Assembly: GCA_026645635.1 (NCBI GenBank)
Contig: JAPKMV010000265.1
Span: 1-5,657 of the forward strand
DNA from: Caldilineaceae bacterium
Lineage (GTDB): Bacteria; Chloroflexota; Anaerolineae; Caldilineales; Caldilineaceae
Length of the DNA stretch: 5,657 bases
Direction of reading: 5' to 3'
Shown here: positions 1 to 5,375 of the stretch, in pieces
How positions within the stretch are numbered: position 1 is the stretch's first letter
Layout of the letters: each line of letters starts with the position of its first letter
The notes under the pieces: model-generated
The model's input: the letters and a program-made list of their open reading frames with translations, nothing else
Databases searched by the model: none
What the model was told of the DNA's origin: nothing
Program-made: the position numbers and the translations under genes

Positions 1-1
1 G

Positions 2-30
2 ATGCCCCGCCAAGAGCGGGGCATTTTGTT
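2..30 (+). terminator. Intrinsic terminator of the upstream gene
   Basis: A perfect 9-bp stem (2-10 pairs with 16-24, core GCCCCGC/GCGGGGC) closes a 5-nt loop, CAAGA. It is followed by a T-rich tail, TTTGTT (25-30). This is the classic Rho-independent layout and reads on the + strand. It must end a gene lying to the left of the window and isolates that gene from the kinase gene that follows. The sequence before base 1 is not visible, so bidirectional use cannot be judged. Confidence 0.88.
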
Positions 31-62
31 CGCACCCTGCTGCGGCTGCCCTGCAACCATTC

Positions 63-71
63 TGCTATAAT
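63..71 (+). promoter_or_regulatory. Extended -10 promoter for the kinase gene
   Basis: TGC-TATAAT at 63-71 is a perfect extended -10 element (TGn plus consensus TATAAT). No good -35 box lies 16-19 bp upstream, as expected for an extended -10 promoter. With the usual 6-7 bp to the start point, transcription would begin at about 78-79, which is the A of the ATG at 79. It sits just after the upstream terminator, so it is well placed to start the whole kinase-parA-parB-oxidoreductase unit. The position of the start point is inferred. Confidence 0.7.
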
Positions 72-78
72 GGCAACC

Positions 79-993
79 ATGCACACTCATCCGCATCCCG
101 CACCCATCGACATCCTGCTCTTGGGCAATGTCACCCGCGACCTGATCGATCCGCAGGATTTCACCCACTATCGGCTTGGCGGCACAGTCACCTTTGCTGC
201 AGTGGTTGCCGCGCGGCTGGGGCGCCGCCCGACGATCGTCACCCATGCAGCGCCGGACACCAACTTCTCCGTGCTGCCGCCCGAAGCGGACCTGCGCCTT
301 CTGCCCAGCGCCACGACCACCACATTTGCCAATATCTACACGGCCCACGGTCGCGTTCAATACTGCTTCACGCCGGCGCCGGTGATTACGGTGGCCAACA
401 TCCCGTCGGAACTGCGCCACCCGCGCATCGCGCTGCTTGGCCCAATCGCCGACGAGATCGCGCCCGACGTCGCCGGCGTCTTTGGCGACAGCACACTGGT
501 CGCTGCGGTGCCGCAAGGCTGGATGCGCCGGTGGGATGAAAAGGGGCGCGTCCGCAGCAAGCAGTGGGAACATGCCGATGTGATTCTGCCCAAACTGGAC
601 GCGCTGATCCTTTCGCTCGAAGATGTGGACTACGATTGGTCGCGGCTGGCGCCCATCTTTGCCCACGTTCCGCTGGTGGTGGTGACGGAATATCGCGACG
701 GCAGCACCGTTTTTCAACGGCGTCCGGGCGGCGGCATCAGCGAAACCAAGGTGCCGCCGCGCCCCGCGCGCGAACTCGACCCGACCGGTGCGGGCGACAC
801 CTTCACGACTTCGTTTTTGATCCACCTGCAGGAAACGGGTGATCCCTATCAGGCGGCGCGGTTCGCCAACATCACGGCCTCGATCAGCGTGGAGCACGAA
901 GGCGCCACCGGCATTCCCAGCCGCCATGAGATTATTCGCTACATGGATGAACACCCGTTTGTACCCAAGACCAGCGAGCAGTCGAAGTTCTAG
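79..993 (+). CDS. PfkB/ribokinase-family sugar (or sugar-alcohol) kinase
   Basis: This is a probable cytoplasmic ATP-dependent kinase that phosphorylates a small hydroxylated substrate. The C-terminal family signature is complete: DPTGAGDTF at residues 234-242, with D240 as the expected catalytic base and GAGD as the anion hole. Near the N-terminus, ILLLGNVTRDLID starts the first strand. It is followed by a GG pair (residues 34-35, LGGTVTFAA), the usual substrate-binding region. A VVVTEYRDGSTVF segment matches the strand-turn before the ATP site. At 304 aa it is of normal family length. An in-frame ATG at 70 lies inside the -10 box and neither ATG has a Shine-Dalgarno, so I prefer 79 as a leaderless start. 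The substrate cannot be read from sequence. The LGN...GG-T-x-T-F style recalls myo-inositol-kinase-like members, but this is weak. It is first in a likely operon with parA and parB. Confidence 0.88.
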   Translation: MHTHPHPAPIDILLLGNVTRDLIDPQDFTHYRLGGTVTFAAVVAARLGRRPTIVTHAAPDTNFSVLPPEADLRLLPSATTTTFANIYTAHGRVQYCFTPAPVITVANIPSELRHPRIALLGPIADEIAPDVAGVFGDSTLVAAVPQGWMRRWDEKGRVRSKQWEHADVILPKLDALILSLEDVDYDWSRLAPIFAHVPLVVVTEYRDGSTVFQRRPGGGISETKVPPRPARELDPTGAGDTFTTSFLIHLQETGDPYQAARFANITASISVEHEGATGIPSRHEIIRYMDEHPFVPKTSEQSKF

Positions 994-1026
994 CGCGCCC
1001 GGTCTGCGGTCCAACCAATCGATGAG

Positions 1027-1842
1027 ATGACTGTTCATCCGCAAACAACCGTTATGACAGCGCGTATCTACTGTTTTGCCAATCAAAAGGGCGGCGTCGC
1101 CAAGACGACCACCACCGTCAACCTGGCGGCCTATCTTGCCGCCGCGGGCCGCCGCGTGCTGGTCGTCGACACCGACCCGCAGTGCAACGCGACCACGAGC
1201 CTGGGGGTGGATCCGCGGCAGTTGACCGTGAGCCTCTACAACGTGCTGCTCGATGGCCGCGCCACGCGCGAGGCCGTGACGCTGACCGCCTGGATGAACC
1301 TGGACCTGCTGCCTTCCAGCGCCGACCTGGCCGGCGCCGATGTGGAACTGGCCGGCGTGCTGGCGCGCGAGCGGCTCCTGGCGCGCGCGCTGGCGCCGGT
1401 GGCGAGCCGCTACGACTACATCTTCATCGACGAGCCGCCCAGCCTCGGCCTGCTCACCATCAACGGCTTGACCGCGGCCACTCACGGCGTCATCATCCCG
1501 GTGCAGTGTGAATACCTGGCCCTCGAAGGACTGTCGATGCTGCTCAACACCGTGCGTCAGGTGCACGACGTACTCAACGATCAACTGGTGGTTGCCGGCG
1601 TGCTCTTGACGATGTACGACAGCCGGACGAACCTGGGGCAGCAGGTGGCGGATGAGGTGCGGCGCTATTTCCCCCAGCAGACGTTCAACACCATCATCCC
1701 GCGCAATGTGCGGCTGAGCGAGGCGCCCAGCCACGGCAAGACGATCCTCAGTTATGCGCCGTTGAGCGCCGGGGCAATGGCCTACCAGGCGCTGGCGCAG
1801 GAATTTCTCGCGCGTATGGAAGGCGCCCAGGCGGCGGCATGA
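1027..1842 (+). CDS. parA: ParA/Soj chromosome-partitioning ATPase
   Basis: This is a Walker-type ATPase that binds non-specific DNA as an ATP dimer and is cycled by ParB to segregate or position DNA. Visible motifs are the deviant Walker A KGGVAKTT (residues 21-28, signature K21 and catalytic K26), Walker A' VVDTDPQCN (D48, D50), Walker B-like IFIDEPPSLGLL (D135) and the C-terminal IPRNVRLSEAPSHGK block typical of Soj. Two oddities are Ala in place of the second usual Gly of KGGVGKTT and Glu136 where most relatives have Cys, Thr or Met before PP. Both leave the KGGxxKT core intact. From 1027 the product is 271 aa. The ATG at 1054 (262 aa, MTARIYCFANQ) fits the usual family N-terminus better. 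Neither start has a strong Shine-Dalgarno, so the first nine residues are uncertain. It follows the kinase gene by 33 bp and precedes parB by 19 bp. Confidence 0.95.
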   Translation: MTVHPQTTVMTARIYCFANQKGGVAKTTTTVNLAAYLAAAGRRVLVVDTDPQCNATTSLGVDPRQLTVSLYNVLLDGRATREAVTLTAWMNLDLLPSSADLAGADVELAGVLARERLLARALAPVASRYDYIFIDEPPSLGLLTINGLTAATHGVIIPVQCEYLALEGLSMLLNTVRQVHDVLNDQLVVAGVLLTMYDSRTNLGQQVADEVRRYFPQQTFNTIIPRNVRLSEAPSHGKTILSYAPLSAGAMAYQALAQEFLARMEGAQAAA

Positions 1843-1850
1843 ACATGGGC

Positions 1851-1856
1851 AGGAGG
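1851..1856 (+). promoter_or_regulatory. Strong Shine-Dalgarno of parB
   Basis: AGGAGG lies 5 bases before the ATG at 1862. It fixes that ATG as the start over the in-frame ATG at 1874. It is the only full-consensus ribosome site in the par unit, so parB is probably translated more strongly than its neighbours (inference). Confidence 0.8.
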
Positions 1857-1861
1857 CGGCA

Positions 1862-2782
1862 ATGAATGGCAGCATGAATCTCGACGCCAAGAAGCGGGGC
1901 CTGGGGCGGGGCCTGGGCGCGCTGATCGTCGATACATCCGGCGAAGGAACCAGCCAGGCGCCGCAGGCGGCCGAGGGGGTGCGCAGCCTGCCCGTCTCGA
2001 TGCTCCAGCCCAATCCCCATCAGCCGCGCACCACCTTCGACGCGGCGACGCTTCAGGAACTGGCCGACTCGATCCGCACCCACGGCATCATCCAGCCGCT
2101 GGTCGTGACCGCTGCCCAGGGCCAGCCAGGCTATTGGATCATCGCCGGGGAGCGGCGCTGGCGTGCAGCCCAGGCTGCTGGTCTTGCCGAAGTGCCTGTC
2201 ATCGTGCGCGAGGCGTCGTCGCAGCAGTTGACCGAATGGGCGCTGGTGGAAAATGTGCAGCGCGACGACCTCAACGCCATCGAAGAGGCCGCCGCATACC
2301 AGGCGCTGATGAGCGACTACGGGCTGACCCAGGGCGAGGTGGCGGATCGCGTCGGCAAGAGCCGGCCGGCGGTCGCCAATACGGTGCGGTTGCTCCAACT
2401 TCCGCTGCCGATCCAACAGGCGGTGATCGACGGCGCGATCAGCGCCGGCCATGCCCGCGCCCTGCTTGCCTTGCCCGACTCCGCACGCCAGCTTGCCGCC
2501 CTGGCGCAGATCGTCCGCGACGCGCTCAACGTGCGCCAGACTGAGGCGCTGGTCAAGCGGCTCTTGGAGGCGCCACCCAGCCCCACAGCCGCGCCGCTCC
2601 CGGAAGATGCACAGCAGGCGGCTCACTGGCGCGAGTTGGAAAACCGTTTCCGCGCCAGCCTGGGCACGAAGGTCAGCCTCGACCACAACAAAGAGGGCGG
2701 CGGACGGCTGGTGATCCACTTCTACAGCGACGACGATCTGGCCGCCATCTACCGGCTGATCGCCGGCGACGACGATCTGTAG
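1862..2782 (+). CDS. parB: ParB/Spo0J partition protein (CTP-dependent DNA clamp)
   Basis: This is the parS-binding CTPase that loads as a sliding clamp and stimulates ParA. Domains in order: the basic N-terminal KKRGLGRGLGALI (residues 10-22), the conserved ParA-activating peptide; the ParB/Srx-like N domain (about 42-135) with NPHQPR (51-56), the CTP-site GERRWRAA (96-103) and ENVQRDDLN (130-138); an HTH region (about 155-180, LTQGEVADRVGKSRPAVANT); and a C-terminal dimerisation segment (about 267-302, GTKVSLDHN...GRLVIHFYSDDDL). At 306 aa it is full length and all key motifs are intact. I saw no sequence resembling the consensus parS palindrome (around CACGTG with GTTNC/GNAAC arms) in the window. 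The only CACGTG I noticed, near 3232, lacks the arms. The gene lies 19 bp after parA and 5 bp before the oxidoreductase-like gene. Confidence 0.96.
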   Translation: MNGSMNLDAKKRGLGRGLGALIVDTSGEGTSQAPQAAEGVRSLPVSMLQPNPHQPRTTFDAATLQELADSIRTHGIIQPLVVTAAQGQPGYWIIAGERRWRAAQAAGLAEVPVIVREASSQQLTEWALVENVQRDDLNAIEEAAAYQALMSDYGLTQGEVADRVGKSRPAVANTVRLLQLPLPIQQAVIDGAISAGHARALLALPDSARQLAALAQIVRDALNVRQTEALVKRLLEAPPSPTAAPLPEDAQQAAHWRELENRFRASLGTKVSLDHNKEGGGRLVIHFYSDDDLAAIYRLIAGDDDL

Positions 2783-2787
2783 CGGCA

Positions 2788-3867
2788 ATGCAGGGCGCAT
2801 TCACCGGGTCTCGGCTGGCCACGCGCAGCGTCGATGCGCGCTCCGTCGGCTTCTTGTTGGCCGGCGCCAGCACCGTGGCCGGCGCCAAGATGATCGACGC
2901 AATCCGCCAGCAGCCGCCGGCGCCCGGTTCGCGCGATGTGGCCAGCGCGTGGGTGGTGGGCATCCACAGCTACAACCTGCGCCGCGCCCGCGACTTTGCC
3001 GACCGCCACGGCATCGTGCACAGCGGAGACGATCTGGCGGAGCTGCTGCAGCGGCACGAGGTGCGCTGCGTCTATGTGGGCAACCACCCGCGGCGCCACG
3101 CCGAAACAGTGGCCGCGGCGCTCGGCGCACAGAAGCATGTCCTCTGCGAGGCGCCGCTGGCGCTGCACCCGGCCGAGGCGGCCACGTTGCAGCGCATGGC
3201 CGAGCAGCGCGGCCTGATTTTGGCCATGAACTACACGTGGCGCGCCACCGCGGCGCTGCGGCGTCTGCACGACCTGCTGGCCGAAGAAGCCATCGGCGAG
3301 GTGCTGGGCGGCGCGATTCGCAACAGCAGCCCGCTGCGCCGCGAGCAGCAAACCTGGCGGCTGGCGCCTGACGGGGGCGGCGCGCTGCTCGTGCGCACGT
3401 TGCAAAGCGCCGACGTCGTCCAATTTTTGCTGCACCGCTCCGTGCGCAAGGTCGCGGCCCACGCCAGCGCGCCGCTGCGCGCCGGTCAGGTCGAGGAGGA
3501 CGTTTTTGGCCATTTCGTCTGCACGGGCGGGCTGGTTGTGCGCTTTCATGATTCGCTGCTGCTGCCCCACGCCCCACCGCGTCTGGAACTTTATGGCTCC
3601 ACCGGGACGCTGCTGCTGCACCACTGGCCGGTGGATTCGGGCGTCGCCCTGCTGACGATCTTGCGCCAAGAGCAGGAAGTAGCGGTGACAACCGAGGTGG
3701 TCGATCCCTTCCGTGCAGCGGTGGCGCGCTTTCTGGCGGCGATCCGCGGCGACGCACCGCCGCTGGCGACGGCCGCCGATGACCAGCGCAACCTGCTCAT
3801 CATCGAAGCCTGTCGCCACTCGTTGCAGTACAGCGGCGCCTTGACTGCGGTGCAGCAGGCGATTTAG
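2788..3867 (+). CDS. Gfo/Idh/MocA-fold protein, probably catalytically degenerate
   Basis: This is a 359-aa protein with the two-domain Gfo/Idh/MocA layout: an N-terminal Rossmann fold (about 19-145) and a C-terminal alpha/beta domain (about 165-359). Support comes from VGFLLAGASTVA (20-31) at the first strand and loop, VRCVYVGNHPRRHAE (92-106), the HVLCEAPLALHPAEA segment (117-131), GGGALL (196-201) and a family-like C-terminus, LLIIEACRHS. The expected catalytic positions differ. The family Glu-Lys-Pro is E121-A122-P123. In the usual GGG-x-L-x-D-x-x-x-H block the Asp aligns with V202 and the His with Q206, while D209 is kept. The dinucleotide loop also has only one clear glycine (G26). A dehydrogenase role is therefore doubtful. 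A ligand- or NAD(P)-sensing or structural role is possible, as known for the yeast Gal80 relative. The ATG lies 5 bp after the parB stop without a clear Shine-Dalgarno, suggesting translational coupling. Confidence 0.85.
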   Translation: MQGAFTGSRLATRSVDARSVGFLLAGASTVAGAKMIDAIRQQPPAPGSRDVASAWVVGIHSYNLRRARDFADRHGIVHSGDDLAELLQRHEVRCVYVGNHPRRHAETVAAALGAQKHVLCEAPLALHPAEAATLQRMAEQRGLILAMNYTWRATAALRRLHDLLAEEAIGEVLGGAIRNSSPLRREQQTWRLAPDGGGALLVRTLQSADVVQFLLHRSVRKVAAHASAPLRAGQVEEDVFGHFVCTGGLVVRFHDSLLLPHAPPRLELYGSTGTLLLHHWPVDSGVALLTILRQEQEVAVTTEVVDPFRAAVARFLAAIRGDAPPLATAADDQRNLLIIEACRHSLQYSGALTAVQQAI

Positions 3868-3886
3868 CATGGTGGACTGAATTTGA

Positions 3887-3953
3887 CTGATGGCTGCGTG
3901 TTGCGTGTTGCGTCTCGCTACGCAGTACGCAACACGCAACACGCAGCCATCAG
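3887..3953. repeat. Perfect 27-bp palindrome made of heptanucleotide repeats
   Basis: Bases 3887-3913 pair without mismatch with 3927-3953, leaving a 13-nt loop (3914-3926). The arms are tandem heptamers: GYTGCGT-type units at 3893-3913 on the left, and ACGCARY units from 3920 to 3947 on the right (ACGCAGT, ACGCAAC, ACGCAAC, ACGCAGC). It begins 19 bp after the oxidoreductase stop. No T-run follows on either side, so it is not a canonical intrinsic terminator, although such a stem could still stop or stabilise transcripts. It could be a dispersed REP-like or palindromic element. I see no target duplication around it. Confidence 0.85.
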
Positions 3954-3961
3954 CTTACGTG

Positions 3962-3969
3962 GCTCGCAT
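3962..3969. repeat. Left target-site duplication of the MITE-like element
   Basis: GCTCGCAT sits directly outside the left terminal inverted repeat and recurs exactly at 4175-4182. A ninth matching base (G) is shared with the element end on this side, so the duplication is 8 bp, or 9 if that base is counted. Confidence 0.8.
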
Positions 3970-4174
3970 GGGGTGCGTGTCAGATTTTTGGTTGCGGCCA
4001 CTGATGGCACTTGAGAACCGCCAAATCGGATCAATCTGGCCAAGTTGGCGGAGCAAATGGCACACGTAGCGGTCACTTTGGGGCGCTTAATTGCCGAAAT
4101 CTGGCCAACATGCGCCTCTGCAGACCCTGGTCAGCCTATCTCGCAGAGATGTACAAAAATCTGACACGCACCCC
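3970..4174. mobile_element. 205-bp non-autonomous MITE-like transposable element
   Basis: The ends are a perfect 21-bp terminal inverted repeat: 3970-3990 (starting GGGGTGCGTGTC, ending ATTTTTG) against 4154-4174. They are flanked by the 8-bp direct repeat GCTCGCAT on both sides. There is no transposase gene and no convincing ORF inside. The interior (3991-4153) is about 56% GC by hand count, lower than the flanking genes look. It contains an 11-bp direct repeat, AATCTGGCCAA (4033-4043 and 4098-4108), and two short inverted repeats: CCGCCAA/TTGGCGG at 4018-4024 and 4045-4051, and CTCTGC/GCAGAG at 4116-4121 and 4143-4148. Several IS families that make duplications of about 8 bp and have G-starting ends (IS256, ISL3, IS1595) are possible sources of transposase. 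The sequence alone does not decide. Confidence 0.85.
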
Positions 4175-4182
4175 GCTCGCAT
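4175..4182. repeat. Right target-site duplication of the MITE-like element
   Basis: GCTCGCAT follows the right terminal inverted repeat immediately and is identical to 3962-3969. It marks the original insertion target and indicates that the insertion has not been rearranged since. Confidence 0.8.
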
Positions 4183-4190
4183 GAGCAAGA

Positions 4191-4219
4191 TTGATTGCAG
4201 CTTCATCTTGTGTTAAGCT
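4191..4219 (+). promoter_or_regulatory. Candidate carH promoter
   Basis: TTGATT (4191-4196) as -35 and TAAGCT (4214-4219) as -10 are separated by 17 bp. A TGT at 4211-4213 provides an extended -10. Each hexamer is only a partial match, so this is tentative. It would give an mRNA with a leader of roughly 90 bases before the GTG start. The right end of the mobile element lies only about 16 bp upstream of the -35. Confidence 0.35.
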
Positions 4220-4266
4220 TGTATTGCATTTTGCCAACATGTGCACAATCTATCAGGGAGCTGAAC

Positions 4267-4283
4267 CCCTGCGGAATGCAGGG
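4267..4283 (+). other. Small leader hairpin upstream of carH
   Basis: CCCTGC (4267-4272) and GCAGGG (4278-4283) form a perfect 6-bp stem with a 5-nt loop, 23 bases before the ribosome binding site. No U-run follows, so it is not a terminator. It may only be a stable leader element. I see no cobalamin riboswitch features in this short leader. Confidence 0.4.
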
Positions 4284-4305
4284 CGCTGGCATCGGAACGC
4301 AAAGC

Positions 4306-4310
4306 AGGAG
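4306..4310 (+). promoter_or_regulatory. Ribosome binding site that selects the carH GTG start
   Basis: AGGAG at 4306-4310 lies 8 bases before the GTG at 4319, an ideal distance. The in-frame TTG at 4313 is only 2 bases away from it and is therefore unlikely to be used. Confidence 0.75.
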
Positions 4311-4318
4311 AGTTGCAA

Positions 4319-5347
4319 GTGAAGCAATCGACGGCTGCGGCGATTCGTCTCGACGAGTATGCCACCACCCCCCTCTACAACATCAAGGCTGTTGTTCAGG
4401 CGACGGCGATCAGCCCTAGCACACTGCGCGCCTGGGAACGACGCTATAACATGTGCCAGCCTGAACGCTCGGAAAGCGGCTATCGGCTTTATTCGGATCG
4501 CGACATCGCCGTGATCCGCTGGCTCAAGACGCAGGTGGACGCCGGCATGTCGATCAGCCAGGCGGTGGCGTGGTTGAACACCCTGACGGTGGAGGCGAAG
4601 GGCGACAGCACCCGGCTGCCGACGCCGGCGGCCGGACGCGCGCTGGCGCCCAACCCTACGCCGCGCACCGACACGCAGACGCATCAGACGCTCGCCGAGC
4701 AACTGCTGGATGCGCTGCTGCGCTATGACGAAATGACCGCCGAGCAGGTGATGGCTGTGGCATTCTCGCTCTATCCGATCGAGCAAGTCGGCGAACGGGT
4801 GATCCAGCCCGTCATGGTCGAAATCGGCGAGCGCTGGCACCGCGGCGAACTGAGCATCACGCGCGAACACTACGCGACCAACTATGTCTTGCAGCGTCTG
4901 GCCGCGATTTTGCGCACGCTGCCCAGCCTGCACGAAGGCCCGGAGCTGTGGGTAGGCTGCGCGCCCGGCGAATTGCACGAAATGGGCGCCATGCTGCTGG
5001 CGATCTTTTTGCGCCGGGCCGGCTATCAGGTGCGCTATCTCGGCCAGGATTTGCCCGTCGACGATCTCCTGCATGAAGTGCAGATCCAGCAGCCGGCAAT
5101 CGTCCTCTTCAGCGCCACCAGCGTGAGTGCGGCGGCCCACCTGCGTCACCTGTGCGACGCGCTGGCCAGGCTCGACACGCCGCGGCCTGTCATCTGCTAC
5201 GGGGGACGAGCGTTCAACCTTCATCCTGAATTGCGCGACAACATGGCCGGCGTCTATCTCGGCGCAACTGCTGCGGAAGCGGCCGAAGGGGTGCGCAGCG
5301 TGCTCAAACAGCAGCCCACCGCCCAACCGCGCAGTGTGCGCGCGTGA
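4319..5347 (+). CDS. carH: CarH/LitR-type B12-dependent light-sensing MerR-family repressor
   Basis: This is a transcription regulator predicted to use adenosylcobalamin as its light-sensing chromophore. In characterised CarH proteins the dark tetramer binds DNA and light breaks the Co-C bond, releasing it. Residues are numbered from the GTG. The MerR winged HTH is at about 20-90 (LRAWERRY near 36-43, SGYRLYSDRD). A Pro/Thr/Arg-rich linker runs from about 93 to 124. The four-helix cap contains W173-H174 and E183-H184, matching the W-x9-EH photoreceptor signature, and the His after the Trp corresponds to the light-state second axial ligand of Thermus CarH. The Rossmann-like cobalamin domain has ELHEMG (218-223), the E-x-H-x-x-G motif with H220 as lower ligand. 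At 342 aa it is longer than Thermus CarH, partly because of the linker. The next gene, 28 bp downstream, is a probable polyprenyl synthase, so the likely target is isoprenoid/carotenoid synthesis (inference). Confidence 0.93.
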   Translation: MKQSTAAAIRLDEYATTPLYNIKAVVQATAISPSTLRAWERRYNMCQPERSESGYRLYSDRDIAVIRWLKTQVDAGMSISQAVAWLNTLTVEAKGDSTRLPTPAAGRALAPNPTPRTDTQTHQTLAEQLLDALLRYDEMTAEQVMAVAFSLYPIEQVGERVIQPVMVEIGERWHRGELSITREHYATNYVLQRLAAILRTLPSLHEGPELWVGCAPGELHEMGAMLLAIFLRRAGYQVRYLGQDLPVDDLLHEVQIQQPAIVLFSATSVSAAAHLRHLCDALARLDTPRPVICYGGRAFNLHPELRDNMAGVYLGATAAEAAEGVRSVLKQQPTAQPRSVRA

Positions 5348-5375
5348 AGACCCTTACACCGGGAAAGTGAAGATC

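Noticed and set aside
1748..2800. 350-codon open frame on the minus strand opposite parB
   Set aside because: It covers the whole of a well-supported parB in antisense, shows no domain-like motif and has no start context.
3225..3242. CACGTG hexamer as a possible parS site
   Set aside because: The flanks lack the GTTNC/GNAAC arms of parS and it lies inside coding sequence, so it is probably chance.
2749..3942. 397-codon open frame on the minus strand opposite the Gfo/Idh-fold gene
   Set aside because: Its translation is Arg/Ala/Gln/His-rich without any recognisable motif, it lies antisense to a gene with clear family motifs, and it runs into the palindrome. It is a high-GC shadow.
3887..3953. 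The palindrome as an intrinsic terminator or CRISPR-like repeat
   Set aside because: No T-run follows on either strand. The repeats are contiguous heptamers without spacers, so neither label fits.
4184..4318. Cobalamin riboswitch upstream of carH
   Set aside because: The leader is too short and I see no B12-box-like sequence. Cobalamin sensing here is by the protein itself.
4195..4419. 74-codon + strand frame starting in the carH leader
   Set aside because: It overlaps the carH start in another frame, ends inside the HTH coding region, and its translation has no family features.
4253..5326. 357-codon open frame on the minus strand opposite carH
   Set aside because: carH on the + strand has full MerR and cobalamin motifs. 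The antisense translation is low-complexity and explained by codon bias.
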